Part shown: one piece after another, positions 46,005 through 54,484 of the stretch
How the letters are laid out: each line of letters begins with the position of its first letter
Numbering within the stretch: position 1 is the stretch's first letter
Assembly: GCA_024693715.1 (NCBI GenBank)
Contig: JAILKS010000069.1
Span: 1 to 64,000, forward strand
DNA from: Treponema sp.
Lineage (GTDB): Bacteria; Spirochaetota; Spirochaetia; Treponematales; Treponemataceae
Direction of reading: 5' to 3'
DNA length: 64,000 nt
Position numbers and translations under genes: made by a program
Notes under the pieces: model-generated
Database searches by the model: none
The model's input: only the letters and a program-made list of their open reading frames with translations
What the model was told of the DNA's origin: nothing

Positions 46005-46739
46005 ATGTTTGGCGGAGTTATTGAGAGAGAGATTCTTTATCCAGATGTGAATTTATATTATGATGAAGGCATGGATTATAGTTACATTTTACATTCTGCA
46101 GTACCTATAGTTGAAAAGTTCAAGACGTTTGGATTTGAGCAAAATAGGGATGAATATGTTTGTAAAAAATCAATTGATGTGGACGGTTCAATTTTTGATG
46201 TAATTATATCATGCAGACCAGGCACTTCCCTAACTGCTCAGGTTTTTGATAAGACAACGGGAGACAGATATTCACTTTTTGATATGCCCACAGCCCGCGG
46301 AGCCTTTATAGGAAAAATGCGGGAAGAAGTACAGAAGATTATTGATAATTTTAAGGCAGCTTGTTTTACAGAGCAGGATTTACATGAAAAATATGTTTCT
46401 TATCTGGCATCGCATTTTGGTGCGGAGCCAGACTTTCCATGGGACGACTCTCCCGATTACTGCGTTTTCCGCTGCCCCAATGACAAATGGTTTGCGCTTG
46501 TGATGAAAATCAAATATAAACAACTAGGTCTTGGCTCGGGCAACGATGACGTTTGGGTCGTAAACATGAAGCATGATGCCGATGATATTCCTTCTGTGAT
46601 AGACCGCCTCTCAGTCTTTCCCGCCTGGCACATGAGTAAGAAGCATTGGATTACAGTATTGCTTACGGCCATTACTGATTTTGAAAAGTTATGTGAACTG
46701 ACTCAGAGAAGTTTTGAGTTGGTGGGCAAACGAAAATAA
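46005..46739 (+). CDS. MmcQ/YjbR-family two-domain protein
   Basis: 244 residues from the ATG at 46005. The longer frame back to 45882 encodes a Pro/Phe-rich stretch that runs over the foldback element and is not credible. The N-terminal ~105 residues match the domain that often precedes YjbR (VDGSIFDVIISCR, FIGKMREEVQKII). The C-terminal ~125 are YjbR-like (HFGAEPDFPW, CPNDKWFALVMKIKYKQLGL, SKKHWITVLL). The family has a DNA-binding-like fold; no defined role. Its ribosome-binding site is weak. Confidence 0.75.
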   Translation: MFGGVIEREILYPDVNLYYDEGMDYSYILHSAVPIVEKFKTFGFEQNRDEYVCKKSIDVDGSIFDVIISCRPGTSLTAQVFDKTTGDRYSLFDMPTARGAFIGKMREEVQKIIDNFKAACFTEQDLHEKYVSYLASHFGAEPDFPWDDSPDYCVFRCPNDKWFALVMKIKYKQLGLGSGNDDVWVVNMKHDADDIPSVIDRLSVFPAWHMSKKHWITVLLTAITDFEKLCELTQRSFELVGKRK

Positions 46740-46747
46740 TTTCTTAA

Positions 46748-46924
46748 TTATTCAAAATCTTCTGGATGACGAATAACAGTCTTTTCTCGTTTGATTTCGA
46801 AAACTTCTTTTCACTCTTCGTCAGTAAAATTATCTGATTCAAGTTTCTTTCGGAAATTAAGGTATGCCTGATAGAAGGGAGACGAAGATATATTAGTTGT
46901 TTGAGATTTTTCAATCTTATTCAT
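46748..46924 (-). pseudogene. Small interrupted ORF with one in-frame TGA
   Basis: From an ATG at 46922-46924, 37 codons read NFRKKLESDNFTDEE, then TGA (46811-46813), then the same frame continues KEVFEIKREKTVIRHPEDFE to TAA at 46748. A Trp codon (TGG) would restore one 58-residue protein. GCAGG precedes the ATG. The charged, helical content would suit a small regulatory or antitoxin-like protein, but that is inference. Alternatively it is a short real 37-aa ORF plus noise. Confidence 0.5.
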
Positions 46925-46952
46925 TAGAACCTGCATAAAGTTTTAATGATTA

Positions 46953-48113
46953 TTATTTATTTCCCTTTGCAATATTATGCGGTCGACAGAGCATCTGACA
47001 GTTTGAAATATCAGTAGCGCCACCTTTACTCCAAGCGGCAACATGATCTGCATCCATTTCAGTAAGTTTCCAGATTTTTATTTTATTAGGAGTATCTGAA
47101 ATAGCACAGAAAGGACAATTTGAAATTCCCTTCTCTTCTGCTTCTTTTGTTTGCTTATCATAAACAATTCTTTTATCTCTGTCTTCGAAGATTCTGATAT
47201 TTAAAAGTTTTGTATCGATACAACCGCCTAAAACATATTCAAAAATACCACTTCGATTTTTAACTGCACCATCTGCATAAAGCTCTTTTACCTTTTTATC
47301 AATTTCATCCGGATTATAAGGAGTTGTATGATATTTTTCATAAAGCTCTCCCCATTTCTGCCCGCACATTTCACGCTCAACAGTTTTAAAAACACTGGAA
47401 ACCCAGTCAATTACAGAAGTAAAATAGTTTTTGAGTTCAGAAATATCTTCACTGTTTCTGTGCTCAGACATATAAGATTCTTTATTACCTTTACTTACCC
47501 AATTTAAAGCACAAGAAAGGAAATCCTGACGTTTTACATCACCTTTTATATATGCGCTCCATTTTTGAATATTTGAATTCTGACTATTAGAAAACTCTTT
47601 TTTAGCAGCGGTAACAAACTTACCGGAATAAATTGCATTCAAGAGTTCCTGTTCATTAAGAGGAACACCTGCAATATTTATAGTTTTAAACCATTCCTTA
47701 ATCTCACTTTCTGTTCCTTCGCAGATGTAAATCAATAATTTTGTATTAAGTATTTTTTCCTGTAATTCTTCATCAAGGCCTGTAAAGTAATTTTCCATTC
47801 CATTTACTTTTACAGCAAATTTACCAATTACATAACGACCAAAACTTGTAATACGCTGCTGTCCGTCTAAAACTTCGTAGGAATCCTCTCCTGTTTTTAC
47901 AAAATAAAGAATACCAAGAGGATAACCTTTTATGATTGAATCAATAACAGCAACATCTTTTACGCCATCAGCATATATATAATTACGCTGATACTCTGGC
48001 TGAATTGTTAGTTTACCTGATAAACCAAACAAGCCTTTTCCTTCAAGTTCGTTATAAGTAAAGCCGTTGCAGATTTCTTTTATAGTGATTTCGGTGTGAA
48101 GTTGTGTATTCAT
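46953..48113 (-). CDS. DUF262-HNH nuclease (GmrSD-like), restriction component
   Basis: 386 residues. The N-terminal DUF262 domain (about 30-200) carries [26 protein letters not shown] and DGQQRITSF with the DGQQR motif near 81-85, a ParB-like nucleotidase fold. The C-terminal HNH domain has NCPFCA near 333, [20 protein letters not shown] and CRPHN, which is a complete beta-beta-alpha metal site with zinc-binding Cys. Its ATG overlaps the methyltransferase stop (TAATG), so the two are translationally coupled. Expected role: DNA cleavage of unmodified DNA. Confidence 0.82.
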   Translation of the reverse strand: MNTQLHTEITIKEICNGFTYNELEGKGLFGLSGKLTIQPEYQRNYIYADGVKDVAVIDSIIKGYPLGILYFVKTGEDSYEVLDGQQRITSFGRYVIGKFAVKVNGMENYFTGLDEELQEKILNTKLLIYICEGTESEIKEWFKTINIAGVPLNEQELLNAIYSGKFVTAAKKEFSNSQNSNIQKWSAYIKGDVKRQDFLSCALNWVSKGNKESYMSEHRNSEDISELKNYFTSVIDWVSSVFKTVEREMCGQKWGELYEKYHTTPYNPDEIDKKVKELYADGAVKNRSGIFEYVLGGCIDTKLLNIRIFEDRDKRIVYDKQTKEAEEKGISNCPFCAISDTPNKIKIWKLTEMDADHVAAWSKGGATDISNCQMLCRPHNIAKGNK

Positions 48114-49267
48114 TATCGTTTCCTTTTTATTAAGATTCTCTTATATACTGATTGAGGATTTCCATTTGCATCATACAAGCATAAAGAATGCATATTAGCT
48201 GTTAAATGCCCAGTTCCACCCATTCGTCTATAATCTTCAATCCATTTTTCGCCCATAGGTTTAATACCCAATTCATCAATATAATATGGACTGTCAGTTC
48301 CAATAATTTCAAATTGTTCTGGACAATACTTATCAAGAAAGGATATAGGAACTCCCATTACCCCTGTATAATCATCAGGAATTGAATCCGTAAAAGGGAC
48401 CTCGATTGCATCAAAATTATTATATTTATTATATCCAATATCTTTAATCTCTTTATGCCGTGAGAACTTGATATTATCTGCCATAGTCATTAAAGATAAA
48501 GGTTGATGTCTTCTACCATGCTCAAGATTAGTAAACCAGCGAACACCAGGAACACGAATAAATCCTTCACGATAATCATGTGATTTGAAATAACTTAAAT
48601 TCTTATTGAGTTCAAGAGGCGATGTAAAATAACCAGCACCTCTTACAAATGGATTATCTAGCCATATTTTGTTTTCTTTTATTAATGGAAAAATCTCCTT
48701 GTATGTAATTGCATTCATATTTCCAATAACTGCAAATTTTTTTTCAGCTTCTAAAACCCATGCAATAAATTCTCTAAACAAACTAAATGGAGGATTCGTT
48801 ATTATGATGTCAGATTCATCTCTTAGTTTCTTTACTTCTTCACTTCTAAAGTCTCCATCACCTTCAAGATAATTCCATTCCAAATCATCAATATTTATCT
48901 TTTGGTCATTATTAATATCACGTTCAAGAATAAATATTTTTCCTTTAATTCTTGTTTTGTCTATATCAAATTTTTCATTTTCTTCCTCAAATAAACTAGG
49001 TTGATAATTAACTTTGTATTTCTTACTTTCAACAGCATAGCTTGTACTTATTACTTTTCTGAGACCAAATCTTTGAAAATTCTGAGCAAAGTATTTTGTA
49101 AAATTAGACCATTCTGGATCATCACATGGTAATAGAATTGTTTTATTTTTAAATACTTCTGGATTATAATCGATGTAAGCATTCATTTCTTTTTCAACAT
49201 CAACGTATTGTGTATAAAATTCATCATTTTTTGCTGATTTAGCAGTCTGTAATTTATCATTTGCCAT
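48113..49267 (-). CDS. EcoRI-family adenine-specific DNA methyltransferase
   Basis: 384 residues from the ATG at 49267, preceded by CGGAAATT; the in-frame stretch up to 49369 runs through the operators and is rejected. [40 protein letters not shown] (near 45-65) and [14 protein letters not shown] (near 155, the catalytic NPPF) match the EcoRI methylase family, which makes N6-methyladenine. The first gene of a two-gene operon with the DUF262-HNH nuclease. The recognition sequence cannot be predicted. Confidence 0.85.
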   Translation of the reverse strand: MANDKLQTAKSAKNDEFYTQYVDVEKEMNAYIDYNPEVFKNKTILLPCDDPEWSNFTKYFAQNFQRFGLRKVISTSYAVESKKYKVNYQPSLFEEENEKFDIDKTRIKGKIFILERDINNDQKINIDDLEWNYLEGDGDFRSEEVKKLRDESDIIITNPPFSLFREFIAWVLEAEKKFAVIGNMNAITYKEIFPLIKENKIWLDNPFVRGAGYFTSPLELNKNLSYFKSHDYREGFIRVPGVRWFTNLEHGRRHQPLSLMTMADNIKFSRHKEIKDIGYNKYNNFDAIEVPFTDSIPDDYTGVMGVPISFLDKYCPEQFEIIGTDSPYYIDELGIKPMGEKWIEDYRRMGGTGHLTANMHSLCLYDANGNPQSVYKRILIKRKR

Positions 49268-49300
49268 AATAATTTCCGAAAGAAGTCTTTTGTAATGCAA

Positions 49301-49380
49301 CACACCTTTAGATGTGTTGTTAATAATTATACACTCCTTTCGATGTGTTTTAAAGCACTTATTACGCAAATAGATGTATT
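49301..49380. promoter_or_regulatory. Three operator boxes at exact 31-bp spacing
   Basis: CACACCTTTAGATGTGTT (49301-49318), CACTCCTTTCGATGTGTT (49332-49349) and a weaker copy (49363-49380, 12 of 18 matches) share the core GATGTRTT at 49311, 49342 and 49373. The 31-bp period is about three helical turns. On the minus strand a putative methyltransferase promoter has TATAAT at 49326-49331 and TTTAAA at 49349-49354, with box 2 filling its spacer. Box 3 overlaps the start of the regulator gene. This fits repression by the divergent XRE protein. Confidence 0.65.
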
Positions 49381-49730
49381 TTAATCTTATGGGATTTAGA
49401 GAAAACTTAAAAAATGAACTTGTCTTTCAAGATATCAAAATTAAAGAACTTGGATATAAAGCAGGTATTAATCCTAGAACTATAGAGCAATATTTATCAG
49501 CTGCAGCAAAAATGCCATCTGCTGAAAATGCTGTTAAAATTGCATCCGCACTTGGAGTAAGTGTTGAATATCTTGTGACAGGAAAACAAAATGCAAACGA
49601 TTCTTCTAAATCATCAGAAACAGAAAACCAAATATTATTATTCAAAAAATATCATGAACTTATTAAACAAGCAGAACACTTAAACGAACAACAATTAAAA
49701 GCTATTGAAAATTTAATGAAAACAATATAA
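49374..49730 (+). CDS. XRE-family helix-turn-helix regulator of the R-M locus
   Basis: 118 residues from 49374; a start at 49389 (113 residues, MGFRENLKNE) is equally possible and would leave box 3 in front of it. The helix-turn-helix occupies about 20-60 (IKELGYKAGINPRTIEQYL, NAVKIASALGVSVEYL). The C-terminal ~40 residues form an extra helix, probably for dimerisation. No Shine-Dalgarno sequence precedes either ATG, so it may be leaderless as in several controller (C) protein genes. It diverges from the nuclease/methyltransferase operon. Confidence 0.82.
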   Translation: MYFNLMGFRENLKNELVFQDIKIKELGYKAGINPRTIEQYLSAAAKMPSAENAVKIASALGVSVEYLVTGKQNANDSSKSSETENQILLFKKYHELIKQAEHLNEQQLKAIENLMKTI

Positions 49731-49744
49731 AGCCGGGGCGTTAC

Positions 49745-49994
49745 GGAACAACCAGTTGTTCCGAGCCATTTTTATCGATGAGCCTAAAAAATTCAGTGCA
49801 TTTTTTTTAACGGCTCTTCGATTTTAGGCAGGGGGCGGCGTTTGAGCCCCCGTTAGAAGGGGTAGCGGAAAACGAAAAAAGCGCGATGGTGAAAACCGTC
49901 GTGCTTTTTTTGGTTGTAGCGAGGGGGAGCGAGTTTTGTTCTCCAATACTTAAATTGGAAACAAAACTCGGTAGTGAAACGTAGCTTCCCCCTC
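49745..49994. other. Dense cluster of inverted repeats at the right edge of the island
   Basis: In 250 nt there are: GGAACAAC/GTTGTTCC (49745-49762), GCCTAAAA/TTTTAGGC (49782-49829), GGGGGC/GCCCCC (49831-49851), the terminator at 49875-49911, and a three-level hairpin. In the last, GAGGGGGAGC pairs with GCTTCCCCCTC (49921-49930, 49984-49994), CGAGTTTTGTT with AACAAAACTCG, and TCCAAT with ATTGGA. No reading frame is supported. It may be a structured RNA, a terminator array, or remnants of element ends. Confidence 0.6.
49875..49911. terminator. Bidirectional terminator between the regulator and hslU
   Basis: A 16-bp stem with a GAAA tetraloop (AAAAAAGCGCGATGGT and its partner, two wobbles) ends in a run of seven T; A-rich on the other side. 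It ends the plus-strand regulator gene and the minus-strand hslVU transcript, so hslU no longer reads into flgB. Confidence 0.85.
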
Positions 49995-50001
49995 CTTTAG
50001 A

Positions 50002-51441
50002 CTAAAGAATATATCTTGAAAGATCCTGACTCTGAACAATATCGGTAAGCTTTGAATCAACAAAGGCAGCATCAACCGTTATAGTTTCACCCTTATGTTC
50101 ATCTGCATCAAAATTAATGTCAGAAAGCACTTTTTCCATTATGGTATGAAGTCTTCTTGCACCAATATTTTCTGATGAAGCATTTACTTCCTCTGCCACA
50201 CTACTCATTCTATCGATTGCATCTTCGGTAATGTTGAGTTTTACGCCTTCTGTTTCAAGCAAAGCTGTATACTGCATTATAAGACTGTTTTTCGGTTCAC
50301 GAAGGATTCTTGCAAAATCTTCTTTATGAAGTGATTCCAGTTCAACACGAAGCGGAAATCTTCCCTGAAGCTCCGGAATTAAATCACTTGGGGCTGCAAC
50401 ACTGAATGCACCTGCGGCAATAAAAAGGATATGTGTAGTATTTACAACACCATATTTTGTATTTACATTACTTCCTTCAACGATAGGAAGAATATCTCTT
50501 TGAACACCTTCCCTGCTTACATCCTGACCACTGCTCTGCCCTCTTACAGCAATTTTATCAATCTCATCGATAAAAATAATTCCACTTTGTTCTACTCTTT
50601 CCTTTGCAATATCTGCAACCTTGTCATGATCTATCATTGAATCAAGAACTTCTTCTGTAAGAATCTTACGCGCTTCCTTAACGGTTACCATACGTTTACG
50701 GCTTTTTCCACCGCCATTCATTATGTTAAGAATACCGTTCATGCTGTTCTGTAAATCATCAAGTGAACCGCCGGCTATAATTTCCATATTAGGCACACCG
50801 CGCATTCTCTGAACATTCATTTCAATCTCACGGTCTTCAAGTTTTCCTTCACGAAGCATCTGTCTGAATTTTTCCCTTGTAGAATTTTCTTCAGGCTTTT
50901 CTTCTTTTTTCTCTTCAACAGCAGCATTTAAATCAATTGTTATTTCTACGGGACTTGTCTGCGAAATAAAACCGGCAGGCTGTTCATCTTCTTTTTTTGA
51001 TTTTGTCTTTTTATCTGTACCTGGCAAAAGAAGGTCAAGAAGGCGTTCTTCAACTTTATCTGCAGATTGTCCTCTCATTTCATCTTCCATTTCTGCTTTA
51101 ACATCGTTGTAACCGACAGCCATTAAATCTCTTACCATGCTTTCTACATCACGACCAACATATCCTACTTCTGTATATTTTGTTGCTTCAATCTTTAAAA
51201 ACGGTGCACCGCATAATTTTGCAAGACGTCGTGCGATTTCGGTTTTACCGCATCCTGTAGGACCTATCATAAGAATATTTTTAGGAGCAACCTCATCCCT
51301 TATGCTTTCATCAAGCTTTAATCTTCTGAAACGATTTCTTAACGCTACCGCTACAGCACGCTTCGCCTTTTCCTGACCTATAATATATTGATCAAGTTTT
51401 TCTACAATCTGTTTTGGTGTTAAATTATCATTTTTATTCAT
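50002..51441 (-). CDS. hslU: HslU ATPase of the HslVU protease
   Basis: 479 residues. Walker A MIGPTGCGKTEIARRL (about 55-70), a variable I-domain (about 135-240), Walker B GIIFIDEIDKIA and SEGVQRDILPIVEGS are visible. The C-terminus ends LSRYIL, the tail that inserts into HslV. Role: unfolds substrates for the HslV peptidase. It starts 4 nt after hslV. Length is somewhat longer than E. coli HslU because of the I-domain. Confidence 0.97.
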   Translation of the reverse strand: MNKNDNLTPKQIVEKLDQYIIGQEKAKRAVAVALRNRFRRLKLDESIRDEVAPKNILMIGPTGCGKTEIARRLAKLCGAPFLKIEATKYTEVGYVGRDVESMVRDLMAVGYNDVKAEMEDEMRGQSADKVEERLLDLLLPGTDKKTKSKKEDEQPAGFISQTSPVEITIDLNAAVEEKKEEKPEENSTREKFRQMLREGKLEDREIEMNVQRMRGVPNMEIIAGGSLDDLQNSMNGILNIMNGGGKSRKRMVTVKEARKILTEEVLDSMIDHDKVADIAKERVEQSGIIFIDEIDKIAVRGQSSGQDVSREGVQRDILPIVEGSNVNTKYGVVNTTHILFIAAGAFSVAAPSDLIPELQGRFPLRVELESLHKEDFARILREPKNSLIMQYTALLETEGVKLNITEDAIDRMSSVAEEVNASSENIGARRLHTIMEKVLSDINFDADEHKGETITVDAAFVDSKLTDIVQSQDLSRYIL

Positions 51442-51445
51442 AATT

Positions 51446-51988
51446 CTATTCTAAAGTCTCCACAGTGATATTTTCATTTGTATAAATACAAATATTGCCT
51501 GCAATTTTCAGGGAACGCTCGGCTATTTCTTTTGCACTTAAATCTGAAGCATCAAGATATGCAAGAGCAGCTGAATATGCAAAATTTCCACCCGAACCAA
51601 TTGCAATTGCATCTTTTTCAGGCTCGATGACATTTCCATCGCCACTTATCAAAAGAATTTTAGATTTATCTGCAACTAAAAGCATTGCTTCAAGCTTCTG
51701 AAGGCTTCTGTCCGTTCTCCATGCCTTTGCAAGCTCCACAGCAGAACGCATTATATCACCGTTATATTCTTTAACCTTTGTTTCAAATTTATCGAGCAAT
51801 GTAAAAGCATCTGCAACACTTCCTGCAAAACCTGTTAATATCTTACCGTCATAAATCTTTCGTACTTTTCTTGAATTTCCTTTGCAGACTGTATCACCTA
51901 AAGTACACTGTCCGTCACCTGCCATTACAACCTGTCCGTCTTTTTTTACCGCCAGAATAGTTGTGCTTCTAATTTTTGTGTTTGACAT
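51446..51988 (-). CDS. hslV: HslV peptidase of the HslVU protease
   Basis: 180 residues. [20 protein letters not shown] contains the N-terminal nucleophile Thr (exposed after removal of a short leader), and [26 protein letters not shown] is typical. Forms a double hexamer capped by HslU. GAGG precedes the ATG. It follows xerC by 65 nt, the same neighbourhood as codV-clpQ-clpY of Bacillus subtilis. Confidence 0.97.
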   Translation of the reverse strand: MSNTKIRSTTILAVKKDGQVVMAGDGQCTLGDTVCKGNSRKVRKIYDGKILTGFAGSVADAFTLLDKFETKVKEYNGDIMRSAVELAKAWRTDRSLQKLEAMLLVADKSKILLISGDGNVIEPEKDAIAIGSGGNFAYSAALAYLDASDLSAKEIAERSLKIAGNICIYTNENITVETLE

Positions 51989-52053
51989 GTATTTACCTCA
52001 ATTTAAATATAATGAAAAAAATCAGGCTAGGCAATTAAAAAAAATCAAAACTT

Positions 52054-52947
52054 CTAGCTATGAGGATGCGCTTTATTATATGTTTCAATAAGCTGTTCGG
52101 TTGTAAGATGTGTATATCGTTGGGTTGTAGAAATTGAACTGTGACCAAGCATTTCCTGAACAAGCCTGATATCAGCTCCATTAGAAAGCATCGTTGTAGC
52201 AAAAGTGTGACGAAATGCATGAGGATTAACATGATGCTTTGTTCCTTCAACTCCTGAATATTTAGATAATATAAATCTGATGCCACCTGTCGTTAAAGGC
52301 TGTCCCTTCTGATTTATAAAAAGATAATCGGTAAACGATGATGCTTTTTCCGAAAGGATTTTTTTTCTGTCACAAAGATATTCGTTTAATGACTTCACCG
52401 CATCTTCTGAAAAAAACACCCTTCGCTGCTTATTTCCTTTTCCACTCACAACTGCACTTGAATTATTAAGAAAATCTGTCATTTTTAAATTTCTGATTTC
52501 ACTTATACGACATCCGGAAGAATAAAGCATTTTAAAAAGGCATTCATCCCTTGTTTTCCATAAAAGTTTATTTTTTTCAGGAGCATTACAGATTTCGTTT
52601 ACCTCTGCCTTTGTCATAAAATTAGGAAGCTTCTTTTCAAGTTTGACTGTCTTAAGCTCAAGTGCAGGATTATTTGAAAGGTGATTAAACTTAGCAGCAT
52701 ATAAAAACATCGTACGGACTGCCGCTATAAAACGGTTTATGCTTGCACTTGATTTATTCTGTTTCGAAAGCTGACCAATACAAAGAAGAAGATTTTCCTT
52801 TGTGATGGAATGAATTTCCATTTCCGGTGATAAAAAAATCTGCAGCTGCAAAAGATCATTCTTATAACCGATACATGTATTTTCACTTAATCCGCGTACA
52901 GCAGAAAGATAAAGAAGAAATTCATCTGTCAGTTCATTTAATTTCAT
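52054..52947 (-). CDS. xerC: Tyrosine recombinase, XerC/CodV-like
   Basis: 297 residues. SAM-like N-terminal core-binding domain (about 1-85) then the catalytic domain: SSGCRISEIRNL (Arg), NPHAFRHTFATTM (His-x-x-Arg), LGHSSISTTQRYTH (His and nucleophile Tyr). Expected role: dimer resolution at dif in partnership with a second Xer. Here the partner could be the recombinase at 58391-59275. GATAAT (52954-52959) ends 6 nt before the ATG without a Shine-Dalgarno sequence. Confidence 0.9.
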   Translation of the reverse strand: MKLNELTDEFLLYLSAVRGLSENTCIGYKNDLLQLQIFLSPEMEIHSITKENLLLCIGQLSKQNKSSASINRFIAAVRTMFLYAAKFNHLSNNPALELKTVKLEKKLPNFMTKAEVNEICNAPEKNKLLWKTRDECLFKMLYSSGCRISEIRNLKMTDFLNNSSAVVSGKGNKQRRVFFSEDAVKSLNEYLCDRKKILSEKASSFTDYLFINQKGQPLTTGGIRFILSKYSGVEGTKHHVNPHAFRHTFATTMLSNGADIRLVQEMLGHSSISTTQRYTHLTTEQLIETYNKAHPHS

Positions 52948-52969
52948 AATAATATTATCGACAGAAAAA

Positions 52970-54457
52970 CTAGCATTCCCACTTTTTTGAACGCTCTACG
53001 GCTTTTTCCCATCCTGAAAGCAAGGTTTTCCTCTGTTCAGTCTTCATTTTAGGTTCAAATACCTTATCTACTGTACGTTTTTTCAAAAGTTCAGATTTAT
53101 TTTTTAACAAACCGCATGCAAGCATTGCAAGATATGCTGCTCCAAGCGCTGTAGTTTCAACATTTTTCGGTCTGCACACCCTTGTATTCATTATATCTGC
53201 CTGAAACTGCATCATTATATCACTGACACACGCTCCACCATCCACATTAAGTTTTGTGATTTTTATATTACTGTCCTTTACCATAGCTTCAAGAACATCA
53301 CGAACTTCATAGGCAATTGATTCAAGAGCAGCCCTGCAGATATGAGCCTTTTTTACACCTCTTGTCAAGCCTGTAATTGTTCCACGAGCATACATATCCC
53401 AATAAGGAGTTCCAAGACCAACAAAAGCCGGAACAATATAAACACCATTTGAATCCTTAACCTTTGCGGCCTGAATATTCACATCATTCGCAGTGTCTAT
53501 CATTTCAAGTTCATCACGAAGCCACTTAATCAGTGCACCGCCTATAAAAACACTTCCTTCAAGTGCATATTCAATTTTTCCGTCTATTCCAATTGCAATT
53601 GTTGTAAGAAGATTTTTTGAACGCACAGGTTTATCTCCGGTATTCATAAGCATAAAGCAACCGGTTCCATATGTATTTTTTGAATCGCCTTTATTAAAGC
53701 AGCCCTGACCGAATAAAGCAGACTGCTGGTCACCAATTGCACTTGCAACAGGAGCGCTGAATCCACACACAGAACTTTCCGTATTACAATAAATCCTTGA
53801 AGAATCACAAACCTCAGGTAAAATACATCGTGGAATATTCATAAGCTGCAAAAGCTCATCATCCCAATCAAGCTTGTATATATTAAAAAGCATTGTACGG
53901 CTTGCATTAGTATAATCCGTAATATGAACCTTACCACCACTTAATTTCCAGATAAGCCAGGTATCTATTGTTCCGGCAAGAAGCTCTCCTTTTTCAGCAC
54001 GCTTTCTTACTCCGGGAACATTGTCTAAAATCCATTTAAGCTTTGTAGCACTAAAATATGCATCAATAAGAAGACCTGTTTTATCACGAATTTTTCCCGT
54101 CCACCCCTGCTTCATAAGTTCGTCACAATAATCTGCCGTACGCCGACACTGCCACACTATCGCATTATAAACAGGCTTGCCGGTTTTCTTATCCCAGACA
54201 ACTACAGTTTCCCGTTGATTAGTAATTCCTATTGCTGCAATTTCATCTCTTTTTATTTCTGATTCAACGATAAGATTCTGAAGAACTTTCAGCTGACATT
54301 TAAAAATTTCTTCCGCGTCATGCTCAACCCATCCAGCCTTAGGATATATCTGTTCAAATTCAAGCTGACGGCTATCCAGAGGTTTTGCATTTTCATCATA
54401 AAGAACTGCCCTGCACGAAGTTGTTCCTTCATCAAGAGCAATTACATATTTTGCCAT
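52970..54457 (-). CDS. glpK: Glycerol kinase
   Basis: 495 residues from the ATG at 54457, which has GGAGG 5 nt upstream; an in-frame TTG at 54475 is rejected. FGGY-family motifs: [38 protein letters not shown]...[27 protein letters not shown] and [12 protein letters not shown]. It phosphorylates glycerol to glycerol-3-phosphate. It lies alone between topA and xerC with no transporter (glpF) beside it. Confidence 0.97.
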   Translation of the reverse strand: MAKYVIALDEGTTSCRAVLYDENAKPLDSRQLEFEQIYPKAGWVEHDAEEIFKCQLKVLQNLIVESEIKRDEIAAIGITNQRETVVVWDKKTGKPVYNAIVWQCRRTADYCDELMKQGWTGKIRDKTGLLIDAYFSATKLKWILDNVPGVRKRAEKGELLAGTIDTWLIWKLSGGKVHITDYTNASRTMLFNIYKLDWDDELLQLMNIPRCILPEVCDSSRIYCNTESSVCGFSAPVASAIGDQQSALFGQGCFNKGDSKNTYGTGCFMLMNTGDKPVRSKNLLTTIAIGIDGKIEYALEGSVFIGGALIKWLRDELEMIDTANDVNIQAAKVKDSNGVYIVPAFVGLGTPYWDMYARGTITGLTRGVKKAHICRAALESIAYEVRDVLEAMVKDSNIKITKLNVDGGACVSDIMMQFQADIMNTRVCRPKNVETTALGAAYLAMLACGLLKNKSELLKKRTVDKVFEPKMKTEQRKTLLSGWEKAVERSKKWEC

Positions 54458-54484
54458 AAAATCCTCCGTTAACAAGAGATTTTA

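Noticed and set aside
46811..46813. TGA read as selenocysteine
   Set aside because: No adjacent stem-loop and no redox-type context; a nonsense change is simpler.
49268..49369. 34-residue extension of the methyltransferase
   Set aside because: It runs through the operator boxes and promoter; the family sequence starts just after the ATG at 49267.
45692..50001. Prophage or integrative element
   Set aside because: No integrase, phage structural or conjugation genes; the Xer enzymes nearby are the chromosomal housekeeping type.
54458..54475. Upstream TTG start of glpK
   Set aside because: GGAGG is spaced for the ATG at 54457, and FGGY kinases begin near that residue.
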